A model generated the notes under the pieces. That model searched no databases and had not been told where the DNA came from. It saw only the letters and a program-made list of their open reading frames with translations. From Nocardia asteroides (lineage in GTDB: Bacteria; Actinomycetota; Actinomycetes; Mycobacteriales; Mycobacteriaceae): DNA of 64,000 nt. Where the stretch lies: NCBI GenBank assembly GCA_019930625.1, contig CP082844.1:1674001-1738000 (forward strand), in the 5' to 3' direction. Shown here piece after piece: positions 37,915 through 47,103 of the stretch. A program made the position numbers and the translations under genes. Position 1 is the first letter of the stretch. Each line of letters starts with the position of its first letter.

Positions 37915-38034
37915 CAGCGCGAGAATCGCCCACCAACGGCAACACACGCCGGCCTGTGACGCCGGTCGTCGTTCCGGTCAGCGCGTCGCGCCACACACCA
38001 TCGGTCCGAGACTCGGCGATGCACCGGCGGTCGC

Positions 38035-38547
38035 TCACCCGATTCGGACGCCGCAGCCGAGCATCGTCGTCCGCAAGAGCAACGCCGCCTCCGGGCCGAC
38101 GACGCCGTCCACCAGTTCCACGTATCGGTCGCAGAATTCGGGGTCGTGCGCGGCCGCCGACCCGGGGACCGATTCCAGATGGTGCGCCAGTTCGTGCAGG
38201 ATGACCAATTCCCGCAGCGCCCAGGCGGTGCCGCCGGTGTGCAGCGGAACCGCGAGGACGCCCTCGGCCGCCTCGTAGTGCGCAGCGGTGCTCCCCGCAC
38301 GCGAGCGGACGCGCACGGCCACCGCGGCCCGTTCCCAGCGCGCCCGCACCCAATTGAGCGCCAGCACCTTGTCGGTATAGCTCTGCACGGATTCCACCGA
38401 CGCGAAACGGCGCTCGATCGGCAAGGTGAGCTGCGAGCCGTAGAGCTCGACGGTGCGCACACCGTGCTCGTCTGCCCGATCGAACACCCCGCGGACCAGC
38501 TGCTCGGCGTCGTAGACCTTGGCGCGCTGGCTGTCGCGCACGGTCAT
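38035..38547 (-). CDS. Putative zinc metallohydrolase (TIGR04338-like)
   Basis: A 170-residue soluble protein with a zincin-type motif LHELAHHLE (H118, E119, H122) and a further His at 134 in AAAHDPEFC, fitting a metal site. The pattern fits the TIGR04338 family of small putative metallohydrolases from Mycobacteriales. The substrate is unknown. The gene is downstream of, and on the same strand as, the DUF2786 gene (109 bases between), an association I recall for this family; the pair may function together. Confidence 0.82.
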   Translation of the reverse strand: MTVRDSQRAKVYDAEQLVRGVFDRADEHGVRTVELYGSQLTLPIERRFASVESVQSYTDKVLALNWVRARWERAAVAVRVRSRAGSTAAHYEAAEGVLAVPLHTGGTAWALRELVILHELAHHLESVPGSAAAHDPEFCDRYVELVDGVVGPEAALLLRTTMLGCGVRIG

Positions 38548-38656
38548 CGCCGCGACGCCGCTCTCGCGGCGAGCATCAGCCGGTTGCCGAGCTGCGCCGA
38601 CCGCGCCGCGTGCGGGCCACCCGATCGCCCAGTCCAGCTCGTGATATCCACGCTGG

Positions 38657-39562
38657 TCAACCGCCCTCGGAGGAGGTCAACTTCCTACGGGCGGCCGGAA
38701 GCTCGGGCGCGGTCCCGATTCGGGCGGCCCGGCCCGCGCGATCCCCCGCCGCCCGCGCCGCCGCCGAATGTCCCGCCGACGTCTGCGGCCCGCGCCAGGT
38801 GCCGCGCGCCTCCGACGTCCGGGCGTAGAAATCTGTGAGCTCGATCTCTTTGTCGCGCAACGCGAGCGCGGTGCCGACCACTTCGGTGTCGGCCGGCAAC
38901 ACCTGCGCTTCGACCTCCGCCTTTTCGACCTCCGCCTTTTCGACCTCCGCCTTTTCGACCTCCGCCTTTTCGACCTCCGCCTTCACCTCGGCCAGCCGCC
39001 GCCCGATCCGCGCCGCGAACGCCATCTGGAAGTTCAGCCGCGCCGTCACGCCCGCGACCGGCGCCTGCACCCGGCGCCGGACCTGGCGACCCCACCGCTT
39101 CTCCACCACGATCTTCTCGACGGTGGCCGATCGGTAGGCGCCGGACTTGATGTACTGGTCGGACGCGCGCACCATCTGCACGAGCAGACTGGCGTAGAGC
39201 GCCTCGCAAGTATCGATGTCGGAGTCGAATCCATAGGCGTAGACCTGCGTCGAAGTCCTGGCGACATCACAACGCACGTCGTTGGCCGCCGCGATCGCGA
39301 CGAACAACTGCACGTAGGTGCGCAAGCCGCGCTTGCCCGGCTCGCCGATCGGGATGATCCGCTGCACCGGGGTGGGCCTGCGCTCGCGTCCCACGAAATG
39401 CGCCCGCGCCACCGCGAGGTCGATGGACGACTTCGTGGCCAGTCGCTGAGCCGCGGCGAGGAACGCTTCGGCCTCGTGCTCGTTGTCGGTGGACTCGGCC
39501 TTGCGCAGCAGCCCGCCGATACGTGTGAGCATCCGGTCGGGTACCGCGTTCGGCGAAGTCAT
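38657..39562 (-). CDS. DUF2786 protein with a VEKAE repeat tract
   Basis: A protein of about 301 residues. The N-terminal ~45 residues are the DUF2786 motif (LTRIGGLLRKAEST...EAFLAAAQRLAT), a helical element often found with nucleic-acid or peptidase-related proteins. The central part (~70-190) is conserved-looking. A pentapeptide repeat of the type EVEKA follows, encoded by a perfect 15-bp tandem repeat (38911-38985), then an Ala/Arg-rich tail. I place the start at ATG 39562 because the frame beyond it crosses the divergent promoter region. Function unknown; the neighbour is a putative metallohydrolase. Confidence 0.78.
   Translation of the reverse strand: MTSPNAVPDRMLTRIGGLLRKAESTDNEHEAEAFLAAAQRLATKSSIDLAVARAHFVGRERRPTPVQRIIPIGEPGKRGLRTYVQLFVAIAAANDVRCDVARTSTQVYAYGFDSDIDTCEALYASLLVQMVRASDQYIKSGAYRSATVEKIVVEKRWGRQVRRRVQAPVAGVTARLNFQMAFAARIGRRLAEVKAEVEKAEVEKAEVEKAEVEKAEVEAQVLPADTEVVGTALALRDKEIELTDFYARTSEARGTWRGPQTSAGHSAAARAAGDRAGRAARIGTAPELPAARRKLTSSEGG
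38911..38985 (-). repeat. 15-bp tandem repeat inside the DUF2786 gene
   Basis: Four identical 15-bp units CGACCTCCGCCTTTT (plus strand, 38911-38970) and a fifth that differs in its last two bases (38971-38985). Each unit is five codons, so copy-number change keeps the frame and alters the length of a charged, probably coiled-coil segment. Confidence 0.95.
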
Positions 39563-39683
39563 CACGGCCAAGCGTAGCGAGCACTTCCCGCCACTCTCCC
39601 GCACGCCGTATCGACACCATGTATCTTGCCTTGTGCACCGGCAGGGTGTGCTGCCGCTCACGAATGATCCTGGAGTGTTTGCG

Positions 39684-40985
39684 ATGGCTGTGAAGAAGGT
39701 GTCGTCTCTACGTTCGTCGCTCGTGCCACGGGCCGCGGTCGCGGTCGCATCGGTCGGGCTGCTGACCGCGACGTTCACCAGTGCCTGCTCCAGCGACAGC
39801 GGCGGCAGCCCGACCAGCCAGAACCTGACCGGGCGCGGCCCGATCACCTACGTCGAGGGCAAGGACACCACCGAGACCGGCGCGGTCAAGCAGCTGATCG
39901 AGCGCTGGAACGCCGCGCACCCGGACGAGCCGGTGACGTTCAAGGAGCAGTCGAACGACGCCTCACAGCAGTACGACGACCTGGTCGAGCACATGCGCTC
40001 CAAGCAGTCCAACTACGACGTGGTCGCCCTGGACGTGCCGTGGACCGCCGAGTTCGCCGCCAAGGGCTGGCTCCAGCCGCTGAAGGACTCCTTCGCCATC
40101 GACACCAGCGCGCTGCTGTCCCCGCCGGTCGCCAGCGCCACCTACAACAACACGCTCTACGCCGCGCCGCGCAACACCAACGGCGGCCTGCTGTTCTACC
40201 GCAAGGACCTGGTGCCGAACCCGCCCAAGACCTGGAGCGAACTGCTGGCCCAGTGCCCCATCGCGCGCCAGCAGAACATCGGGTGCTACGCGGGCCAGTT
40301 CGCACCCTACGAGGGCCTGACCGTGAACGCGGCCGAGGTCATCAACGCCTACGGCGGCAGCTTCGTCGGCGCCGACGGCAAGACCCCCACGGTGAACAGC
40401 CCGCAGTCCCGCTCCGGACTGAAGGTCCTGGTCGACGCGTACAACAACGGCGACATCCCCAAAGAGGCCATCACGTTCAAGGAGCCGGAATCCAGCAACG
40501 CCTTCGCGCAGGGCAAGCTACTGTTCCTGCGCTCGTGGCCGTCCACCTTCGGTGACGTCGGCGGCGAGGCCTCCGCCGTGAAGGACAAGTTCGCGGTCGC
40601 TCCGCTGCCCGGCGAGAACGGCGTCGGCGCCTCCACCCTCGGCGGCTACAACGCGGGGATCAGCGCGTACTCCAAGAACAAGGCCACCGCGCTGGACTTC
40701 CTGCGCTTCCTGATCAGTGAGGACGCCCAGCACATCGTCGCCTCCGGCGCGCTGCCCTCGGTGCGCGCGTCCATGTACGACGATCCGGCGCTGATCGCGA
40801 AGATGCCGTACCTGCCCGCGCTCAAGGACTCCATCGCCAGCGCGGTGCCGCGCCCGGTCACCCCGTTCTATCCCGCGGTGTCCAAGGCCATCCAGGACAA
40901 CGCTTATGCTGCGTTGAACGGAACCAAGTCCGTCGACGACGCGATCACGGGTATGCAAAAGGGCATCGAGACCGCCGGATCGTGA
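39684..40985 (+). CDS. Sugar ABC transporter substrate-binding lipoprotein (LpqY/ThuE-like)
   Basis: A 433-residue extracellular solute-binding protein family 1 member. It has a signal peptide with a lipobox ending at about C35 (TSACSS), then the two-lobed receptor with landmarks YDVVALDVPWTAEFAAKGWL, NTNGGLLFYRKDL and the C-terminal LPSVRASMYDDP. These strongly recall mycobacterial LpqY, the trehalose receptor. With the two permeases downstream it would import trehalose or a maltose-type disaccharide. ATG 39684 has GGAG 8 bases upstream. It is divergent from the DUF2786 gene. Confidence 0.9.
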   Translation: MAVKKVSSLRSSLVPRAAVAVASVGLLTATFTSACSSDSGGSPTSQNLTGRGPITYVEGKDTTETGAVKQLIERWNAAHPDEPVTFKEQSNDASQQYDDLVEHMRSKQSNYDVVALDVPWTAEFAAKGWLQPLKDSFAIDTSALLSPPVASATYNNTLYAAPRNTNGGLLFYRKDLVPNPPKTWSELLAQCPIARQQNIGCYAGQFAPYEGLTVNAAEVINAYGGSFVGADGKTPTVNSPQSRSGLKVLVDAYNNGDIPKEAITFKEPESSNAFAQGKLLFLRSWPSTFGDVGGEASAVKDKFAVAPLPGENGVGASTLGGYNAGISAYSKNKATALDFLRFLISEDAQHIVASGALPSVRASMYDDPALIAKMPYLPALKDSIASAVPRPVTPFYPAVSKAIQDNAYAALNGTKSVDDAITGMQKGIETAGS

Positions 40986-41034
40986 GCCGTTGAGCACAAC
41001 GGACCCGACGAACGAACCCGCAGGAGAGAGAACG

Positions 41035-42060
41035 GTGTCGGATCCTTCGGGAACGGCGGCCAGCGTGCCGAAAGACGAGTTCATTCCGGCCGAGCGTGGC
41101 CGAGCCGCGACGATAGCCTCGGAGTTGCGGCGTTCCGGGAAAGCCTGGCTCTTCGTCACGCCCGTGCTGATCGCGCTGGCGGTCGTCATCGGATATCCCG
41201 TGTTCCGGGCGCTGTGGATGTCCTTCCAGAAGGACGCCGGGCTCGACCCCGCGACCGGCATGTTCGTCGAAGGCGGCAACGCCGGGTTCTCCAACTACAC
41301 GCACTGGCTGCTGCAACAGTGCCAGGTCGTCACGGGCGGGACCGTGCCGTGCCCGACCGGCAACCTCGGCTCGCAATTCTGGATGGCCATCGGGATCACG
41401 CTGTTCTTCACGGTCGTGACCGTCGCACTGGAAGCGACGCTGGGCCTGGGCATGGCCATGGTGATGGGCAAGACCTTCCGCGGCAGGGCGCTGCTGCGCG
41501 CCGCCGTGCTGATCCCGTGGGCCATCCCGACCGCCGTCACCGCGCGGTTGTGGGAGTTCATGTTCCAGTACGACGGCGTGGTGAACCGCGTGCTCGGCAC
41601 GCACATCCTGTGGACCTCCGACGCGTGGCCGGCCCGATTCGCGGTGATCGCGGCCGACGTATGGAAGACCACGCCGTTCATGGCGTTGTTGCTGCTGGCC
41701 GGTCTGCAAGTGATCCCGGCCGACGTGTACGAGGCGGCTCGCGTCGACGGCGCGTCGGCCTGGCAGCGGTTCACCCAGATCACGCTGCCGCTGCTGAAGC
41801 CCGCGCTGCTGGTCGCGGTGCTGTTCCGGACCATGGACGCGCTGCGGATGTACGACCTGCCCGCGATCATGACGCTGGGCAACCCGTCCACCCGCACGGT
41901 GTCGATTCTTGTGGTCGATCAGGTCCGGCAAGGCCCCAACAGCGCGGCCGCGTTGTCGACGATCACCTTCCTTTTGATTTTCGCCGTGGCGTTCGTGCTG
42001 GTGAAGATTCTGGGCGCCAACGCCGTTCGCACCCAGGAAGAACAGCGGGAGGCGCACTGA
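41035..42060 (+). CDS. Sugar ABC transporter permease (SugA/MalF-like)
   Basis: A 341-residue permease with six to seven membrane helices. An N-terminal helix at ~45-67 is followed by a long extracellular loop with two Cys, and the EAA loop DVYEAARVDGASAWQRFTQITLPLLKP marks contact with the ATPase. It pairs with the next permease. I chose GTG 41035 because AGGAG (41022-41026) lies 8 bases upstream; TTG 40990 is an alternative. The stop overlaps the next start by one base (TGATG). Confidence 0.9.
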   Translation: MSDPSGTAASVPKDEFIPAERGRAATIASELRRSGKAWLFVTPVLIALAVVIGYPVFRALWMSFQKDAGLDPATGMFVEGGNAGFSNYTHWLLQQCQVVTGGTVPCPTGNLGSQFWMAIGITLFFTVVTVALEATLGLGMAMVMGKTFRGRALLRAAVLIPWAIPTAVTARLWEFMFQYDGVVNRVLGTHILWTSDAWPARFAVIAADVWKTTPFMALLLLAGLQVIPADVYEAARVDGASAWQRFTQITLPLLKPALLVAVLFRTMDALRMYDLPAIMTLGNPSTRTVSILVVDQVRQGPNSAAALSTITFLLIFAVAFVLVKILGANAVRTQEEQREAH

Positions 42061-42953
42061 TGTCCGTGCAGACGGCGGAGAAGCCCGTGACCGACAAGCC
42101 CGTCGCGCAGCCGGTTTCATGGACCAAGCGCTTCGGCTCGGTGCGGCTGTATCTCGGCGCGCTGATCGTGCTCGTCTGGGGGCTCGCGCCGTTCTACTGG
42201 ATGGCGGTGACCGCCTTCCGCGACCCCGACTACACCTTCGACAACACCCCATGGCCGACGCACATCACGTTGGAGAACTTCCGCAACGCGTTCGACACCA
42301 GTCGCGGCAACAACTTCGGCAAGGCGCTGGTCAACAGCATGATCCTCGGCTCGATCACCACGGTGATCGCGCTGGTGATCGGCGTGTTCGCCGCCTACGC
42401 GCTGGCCCGCCTCACCTTCCGCGGCAAGTACGTGGTGTCCGGACTGATCCTCAGCGCCTCGATGTTCCCGGTCGTCGTGCTGGTGACCCCGCTGTTCCAG
42501 CTCTTCACCAGTCTCGGCTGGATCGGCGAGTACCAGGCGATGATCATTCCGAACATCTCGTTCGTGCTGCCGATGACGGTCTACATCCTCGCCTCCTTCT
42601 TCGCCGAACTGCCGTGGGAACTCGAAGAAGCCGCGCGAATCGACGGCGCCACCAAGATGCAGGCGTTCCGTCTGGTCATGCTGCCTTTGGCCGCCCCCGC
42701 CGTATTCACCACCGCGATCCTCGCGTTCATCGCGGCGGTCAACGAATACCTGCTGGCACGTCTGCTTTCCAGCGACAAGACCGAACCGGTCACCGTCGCG
42801 ATCGCCCGCTTCTCCGGCAACAATCCGCTGGTGCAGCCGTACGCCGCGATCATGGCGGCGGGCACCATGGTCACCATCCCGCTGGTCATCATGGTGCTGC
42901 TCTTCCAGCGCCGGATCATCTCGGGGCTCACCGCAGGCGGCGTCAAGAGCTGA
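42060..42953 (+). CDS. Sugar ABC transporter permease (SugB/MalG-like)
   Basis: A 297-residue permease with six membrane helices and the EAA loop ELEEAARIDGATKMQAFRLVMLPLAAP. Together with the SugA-like protein it forms the translocation pore. Its start shares a base with the upstream stop. No ATPase gene follows; transcription seems to end at the hairpin 26 bases downstream, so the ATPase must come from elsewhere, most simply the gene at 33043. Confidence 0.92.
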   Translation: MSVQTAEKPVTDKPVAQPVSWTKRFGSVRLYLGALIVLVWGLAPFYWMAVTAFRDPDYTFDNTPWPTHITLENFRNAFDTSRGNNFGKALVNSMILGSITTVIALVIGVFAAYALARLTFRGKYVVSGLILSASMFPVVVLVTPLFQLFTSLGWIGEYQAMIIPNISFVLPMTVYILASFFAELPWELEEAARIDGATKMQAFRLVMLPLAAPAVFTTAILAFIAAVNEYLLARLLSSDKTEPVTVAIARFSGNNPLVQPYAAIMAAGTMVTIPLVIMVLLFQRRIISGLTAGGVKS

Positions 42954-43389
42954 GTTTTCGGCCGCGCGGGCGCGGCGGGTTCGCGGCCCCCTTGTGGCTC
43001 GCGGGCCGCGAACGGGACAATGCTCGATCTCGCTTCGCTCGAAACCGGGAGCTGGGCCGGAGTGGTTGCGTTTTGGGGAACCGCGAACACAAGGCTTCGC
43101 GGTTTCGTAGGAAACCGGCCGAGTGGTGCGTGTCCTTGGCCACGAACACCGCCCCAGACACCGCCACGGGCACGGGCAAGCACGGCGACTATCCCGGGTG
43201 TGGGTTGGGGCCGTCAAAGGATCGCCCGACGCGAGTGAGTGTCGGCGCACCGGCTGTTCTCGGGGGCGTGTCAACAGCCCGGAAAGTGGAAAGTCCGCGT
43301 GTGATGAACGGGGTAAACTTCCCTTCTCGATGCTCTTTTCCGTTCGTTCGTGCAGGTGAGTTCGTCCGACGCTCCGGGAGGAGATGATC
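42954..43389 (+). other. Long intergenic region with two hairpins
   Basis: This 436-base gap holds the terminator at 42979-43013, a second inverted repeat AACCGCGAA/TTCGCGGTT (43079-43087 and 43096-43104) and, near the right end, an AT-richer stretch (43290-43350) that is probably the promoter of the PBP gene. Short frames inside lack ribosome binding sites and typical codon use. I see no gene or RNA I can name. Confidence 0.5.
42979..43013 (+). terminator. Hairpin after the sugar importer operon
   Basis: Perfect 11-bp arms GTTCGCGGCCC (42979-42989) and GGGCCGCGAAC (43003-43013) with a 13-base loop, 26 bases past the SugB-like stop. Confidence 0.7.
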
Positions 43390-45660
43390 GTGAGCTCGTT
43401 CCGCAAACCGCGAGAACGTAGACGCGGCGCCAAGGGGACACCCCCTACCGCACCGTATGCCTCGATCGCCGGCTGGACCGAGCGGCCGAATGCGGCGAGA
43501 CCGACCGCGCGGACTCGGCGCGAACGCATGGCGGCCCGCCGGAAGGCGAACGCGCCCACCGCGCGCCCGGCGGCGCCGCCGAATCGGCCGCCGCGCAGCA
43601 GGGCCGAACGTGTGCGCCGCCTGCTGCTCGCTTTGTTCATCATCTTCGGGGTGCTGCCCGCACTGCTGTCGGTCCTGGCGTACTGGAGCGCGGAGATCCC
43701 CGATCCCGATGCGGTACAGACGAATCAGACCGCGACCATCTTCGCCGCCGACGGCAGCACGGTGATCGCGAAAATCGTGCCGCCGGACGGGAACCGGACA
43801 CCGGTCCCGTTGTCCGACGTGCCGCAGCCCGTGCGCGACGCGGTGCTGTCCGCGGAGGACCGCAATTTCTACACCAATCCCGGTTATTCGACTTCCGGTT
43901 TTCTGCGCGCCGTGCGAGACAATCTGCTCGGCAAGGACAACGCGGGCGGCGGCTCCACGATCACCCAGCAGTACGTGAAGAACGCGTTCCTCGGCTCGGA
44001 GCGCACGGTCACACGCAAGATGCGCGAGCTGATCATCGCGGCGAAGATGGCGCGGCAGTGGAGCAAAGACGACATCCTCGCCGCCTACCTCAACACCATC
44101 TACTACGGCCGGGGGGCCTACGGCATCGCCGCGGCGGCCAAGGTCTACTTCGACAAACAGGTGAACCAGCTGACCCTCGCCGACGGCGCGGTGCTCGCGG
44201 CGCTGATCCGTACGCCCTCGATCCTGGACCCGGAAACCCATCTCCCGCAGTTGAAGGAGCGCTGGCGGTACGTGCTCGACGGGATGGTGGAGATGGACGT
44301 GCTCGCGCCGGGTGATCGAGACGCGACCACCTTTCCGCCGATCATCCCGCTGACGCAGATCCCGGACGACGACGTGGCCCGCGGACCGGAGGGCCTGATC
44401 CGCAACCAGGTGGTGCGCGAGTTGCGCGACTCGGGCATCAGCGAACGCGAGTTGAACAAGGGCGCTTTACACATCACCACCACCATCGACGCGAAGGCTC
44501 AGCAGGCGGTCCTGGGCGCGGTGCGCGACCGGCTCGGTCCGCAGCCACCGGAATTGCGCGCCGCGGTGGTGTCGATCGATCCGCGCTCCGGTGCGGTGCG
44601 CGCCTACTTCGGCGGCTACGACGGCATCGGCTTCGACTTCGCCCAGGCGCCGTTGCAGACCGGCTCGGCGTTCAAGGTCTTCGCGGCGATCGCCGCGCAG
44701 CAGCAGAGCATTCCGCTGTCGCGTGTACTCGACAGCTCGCCGGTGAGCGACCGCGGTACCCGGATCACCAACGTGGACGGCGAATCCTGCGGCAAATGCA
44801 CCATGGCCGAGGCGCTGAAGCGGTCGCTGAACACCAGCTTCTACCGGTTGACCATGACGATGTTCGACGGGCCGCAGGCCATCGCGGACGCGGCGCACGC
44901 GGCCGGTATCCCGGAAGAACTGCCGGGCGTGCCTGGTAAGACGCTTACCGAGGACGGCGGGAAACCGCTGAACGGGATCGTCCTCGGGCAGTATCTGGTC
45001 CGGCCCATCGACATGGCCTCGGCCTACGCCACGATCGGCGCCTCAGGTGTGTACCACCGCCCCTATTTCGTGCAGCGGGTGGTGACCGGCGACGGACGAG
45101 TGCTCCTGGATCGCGGTGATCAACACGTCGGCGAGCAGCTTCCCGGCGGCGAACAGCGCATCCCCCGGACGATCGCGGAGAAAACCGTCGAGGCGATGCT
45201 CCCGATCGCGGCGTACTCCAACGGGCACGCGCTGAAGAACAACCGGCCCTCGGCCGCCAAGACCGGTACCACGCAGCTCGGCGAGAGCGACCTGAACAAA
45301 GACGCGTGGATGATCGGTTTCACCCCGTCGCTGTCCACGGCGGTGTGGATCGGAACCGAGCGCTCGCAACCGATCCGCACCGCACGCGGCGCCGACATCT
45401 ACGGCTCCGGCCTGCCCGCCGACATCTGGAAGCAGGTCATGGACGACGCACTCGACGGCACACCCATCGAACAATTCGCTGGGACGCAGGCCCCGGCCCG
45501 GCCGAATCAGAGCAAGACGCCTTCCGGCGGGCCCTACGACATCCTCAATCCTCCGCAGCGGTCACCGCAGCGCGAGCCCGGAGTCGACATCCCGCCCAGC
45601 GCGCAACCGCCTAGAGAGGTGGAGATTTTTCCGGGACTGAGCATTCCGGTTCCTGGATAG
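43390..45660 (+). CDS. Class A penicillin-binding protein (first copy)
   Basis: A 756-residue bifunctional peptidoglycan synthase. It has a basic cytoplasmic N-terminus (1-75), one membrane helix (~80-100), a GT51 glycosyltransferase domain (EDRNFYTNPGYS, GGGSTITQQYVKN, RKMRELIIAAKMA), and a transpeptidase domain with the SxxK serine in TGSAFKVF, SLN in RSLNTSFY and KTGT in AAKTGTTQ. It ends EIFPGLSIPVPG without the Pro/Gln tail of the second copy. GTG 43390 follows GGAGGAG by 6 bases; ATG 43384 is too close. It polymerises and cross-links the cell wall outside the membrane. Confidence 0.92.
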   Translation: MSSFRKPRERRRGAKGTPPTAPYASIAGWTERPNAARPTARTRRERMAARRKANAPTARPAAPPNRPPRSRAERVRRLLLALFIIFGVLPALLSVLAYWSAEIPDPDAVQTNQTATIFAADGSTVIAKIVPPDGNRTPVPLSDVPQPVRDAVLSAEDRNFYTNPGYSTSGFLRAVRDNLLGKDNAGGGSTITQQYVKNAFLGSERTVTRKMRELIIAAKMARQWSKDDILAAYLNTIYYGRGAYGIAAAAKVYFDKQVNQLTLADGAVLAALIRTPSILDPETHLPQLKERWRYVLDGMVEMDVLAPGDRDATTFPPIIPLTQIPDDDVARGPEGLIRNQVVRELRDSGISERELNKGALHITTTIDAKAQQAVLGAVRDRLGPQPPELRAAVVSIDPRSGAVRAYFGGYDGIGFDFAQAPLQTGSAFKVFAAIAAQQQSIPLSRVLDSSPVSDRGTRITNVDGESCGKCTMAEALKRSLNTSFYRLTMTMFDGPQAIADAAHAAGIPEELPGVPGKTLTEDGGKPLNGIVLGQYLVRPIDMASAYATIGASGVYHRPYFVQRVVTGDGRVLLDRGDQHVGEQLPGGEQRIPRTIAEKTVEAMLPIAAYSNGHALKNNRPSAAKTGTTQLGESDLNKDAWMIGFTPSLSTAVWIGTERSQPIRTARGADIYGSGLPADIWKQVMDDALDGTPIEQFAGTQAPARPNQSKTPSGGPYDILNPPQRSPQREPGVDIPPSAQPPREVEIFPGLSIPVPG

Positions 45661-45911
45661 CGACAATGCTGTGACCTTCCGTCGCCCGGTGGAACGCATG
45701 ACGTGGCAGCATCGTTTGCCAGAGTGAGAGCGAACAGCGAGTGTGTCGGCACGGGCCGACGCCGAAACCGCGCAAACGATGCGGAAGGATATGCGCTCGA
45801 GCGACGACAGCGCGGCGCGAGCGACGGGCCCGGAGGCGGTAGCCTGCGTCACCATGGAGGGCACCGGGAGCGACGCCGATTGAAGACAGACGAGACATAG
45901 GGGCTACGCCG

Positions 45912-46370
45912 GTGGATTTCAATGTCGTTGACCAACCCGAGACGCTGGTGGCGGGAACAGTGCTTCGCAGCCCCGCGCTCGCGGTCGAGGGGCCGCGCCG
46001 CGCGAAAGTCGAAGAGGCGTGGAAGCGCAACCTGGCCCGCAAGCTGCCCGGACCGCCGACCACGGCGTATGTCGACCACGCGCCGGAGATCAATTCGTAC
46101 CTGACCCATATCGTCGGCTACCGCTGCCACAGCCTGGCCGACCTGCTGCCCGGCGACGTGCTCGCCCGGGTGCCCGCCGGGCGCTTCGCCCGGTTCATCG
46201 CCAGCGGCGACAATCTCGGCGACACCATCGTGAGCATCTGGCGAGCGGTGTGGGACGCGGAGGCCGCGGGGCGGCTCGTGCGCGCCTACACCGGCGACTG
46301 GGAACACTATCCCGACGCACGGACGGTGGAAGTCTTCGTGGCATTGGCAGACGATCAGGGCAACGGGTAG
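45912..46370 (+). CDS. GyrI-like effector-binding protein (copy 1)
   Basis: A 152-residue protein starting with GTG 45912 (MDFNVVDQPETLVAGTVLRSP). The order of beta strands and the end pattern ...GDWEHYPDARTVEVFVAL match the GyrI-like/AraC effector-binding fold, a pocket domain that binds small hydrophobic or drug-like ligands. No DNA-binding domain is attached. It lies 9 bases before a paralogue of the same length class and is surely co-transcribed with it. Ligand unknown. Confidence 0.78.
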   Translation: MDFNVVDQPETLVAGTVLRSPALAVEGPRRAKVEEAWKRNLARKLPGPPTTAYVDHAPEINSYLTHIVGYRCHSLADLLPGDVLARVPAGRFARFIASGDNLGDTIVSIWRAVWDAEAAGRLVRAYTGDWEHYPDARTVEVFVALADDQGNG

Positions 46371-46379
46371 GAACAGACA

Positions 46380-46805
46380 GTGGACTTCGAGATCGTCACA
46401 TTGCCGCAGAGCATGGTCGCGGGCCTGACCGTGCCGTTGGCAGGCCGTGAGGTGACCGCGCGTGACCTCGACCTGGTGAACTTCACCTGGGATCGGTATC
46501 TGGCACGGGAGAAGAACGTGCCGCGGGTGGCCGCCTACATCGGCCAGAACGATCACGCCGTCGCGGTACTCGGCTACGAGATCGGCTCGATGGAGGAGCT
46601 GGACGACGGCGACGTGCTCACCATCATCCCGCAGGGCCGCTACGCCAAGTTCGTCGTCGCCGACAAGCCCTACGACCTGCTGCGCACCGCCTGGGCGCAG
46701 GTGGCGAAGGCCGAGAACGCGGGAACCATCACCCGCTCGCACACCGCCGAGGTCGAGCGCTACACAGGCCCCGCCTCGGTGGAGGTCTACGTCTCGCTGG
46801 ACTGA
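46380..46805 (+). CDS. GyrI-like effector-binding protein (copy 2)
   Basis: A 141-residue paralogue of the upstream gene (GTG 46380). It shares the pattern D-F-x-V/I-V...V-A-G...V...Y and the end SHTAEVERYTGPASVEVYVSLD, and has the clearer family form (GYEIGSMEELDDGDVLTIIPQGRYAKF). Stand-alone GyrI-like proteins can sequester drugs or hydrolyse reactive compounds; which applies here is not visible. Confidence 0.8.
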   Translation: MDFEIVTLPQSMVAGLTVPLAGREVTARDLDLVNFTWDRYLAREKNVPRVAAYIGQNDHAVAVLGYEIGSMEELDDGDVLTIIPQGRYAKFVVADKPYDLLRTAWAQVAKAENAGTITRSHTAEVERYTGPASVEVYVSLD

Positions 46806-46816
46806 CGCACACTGAT

Positions 46817-46839
46817 GTGTACACGATCACGTGTACACT
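46817..46839 (+). promoter_or_regulatory. Operator and leaderless promoter of the toxin-antitoxin pair
   Basis: Two copies of the palindrome GTGTACAC (46817-46824 and 46831-46838) lie 14 bp apart. The second overlaps a TACACT -10 box (46834-46839) placed 6 bases before the antitoxin ATG at 46846, so the mRNA is probably leaderless. Binding of the antitoxin here would repress its own operon, the rule for this class. Confidence 0.65.
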
Positions 46840-46845
46840 TCAGGT

Positions 46846-47103
46846 ATGTCGGAGATCAGTATCCGGGAGCTGCGCGCCAACCTCGCCGCTCACATCCGTG
46901 AAGCCGAATCCGGCGAGCAGGTGATCATCTTGCGAGACGGCGCGCCCGCCGCGGCGCTGGTGCCGTTGTCCATGGTCGAGGCGTTCGATGCGGCCGAGGA
47001 CGAACTTCTCGCGCGTGAAGCCGAGGTCAGGCTCACGGCCGACGAGCGGACCTTCACCATGGCGGAGGTGCTGGCCGAGCTCTTCGAGGACGACCCGAGG
47101 TGA
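46846..47103 (+). CDS. Phd/YefM-type antitoxin
   Basis: An 85-residue protein with the Phd/YefM N-terminal DNA-binding fold (MSEISIRELRANLAAHIREAESGEQVIILRDGAPAAALVP) and an acidic C-terminal tail that would bind the toxin. The start is ATG 46846 on the probable transcription start. Its stop overlaps the toxin start (GTGA, 47100-47103), so synthesis is coupled. It should neutralise the RelE-like toxin and repress the operon. Confidence 0.9.
   Translation: MSEISIRELRANLAAHIREAESGEQVIILRDGAPAAALVPLSMVEAFDAAEDELLAREAEVRLTADERTFTMAEVLAELFEDDPR

Noticed and set aside
38911..38985. Regular repeat considered as a CRISPR array
   Set aside because: Units are 15 bp, directly adjacent and without spacers, and lie inside a coding frame.
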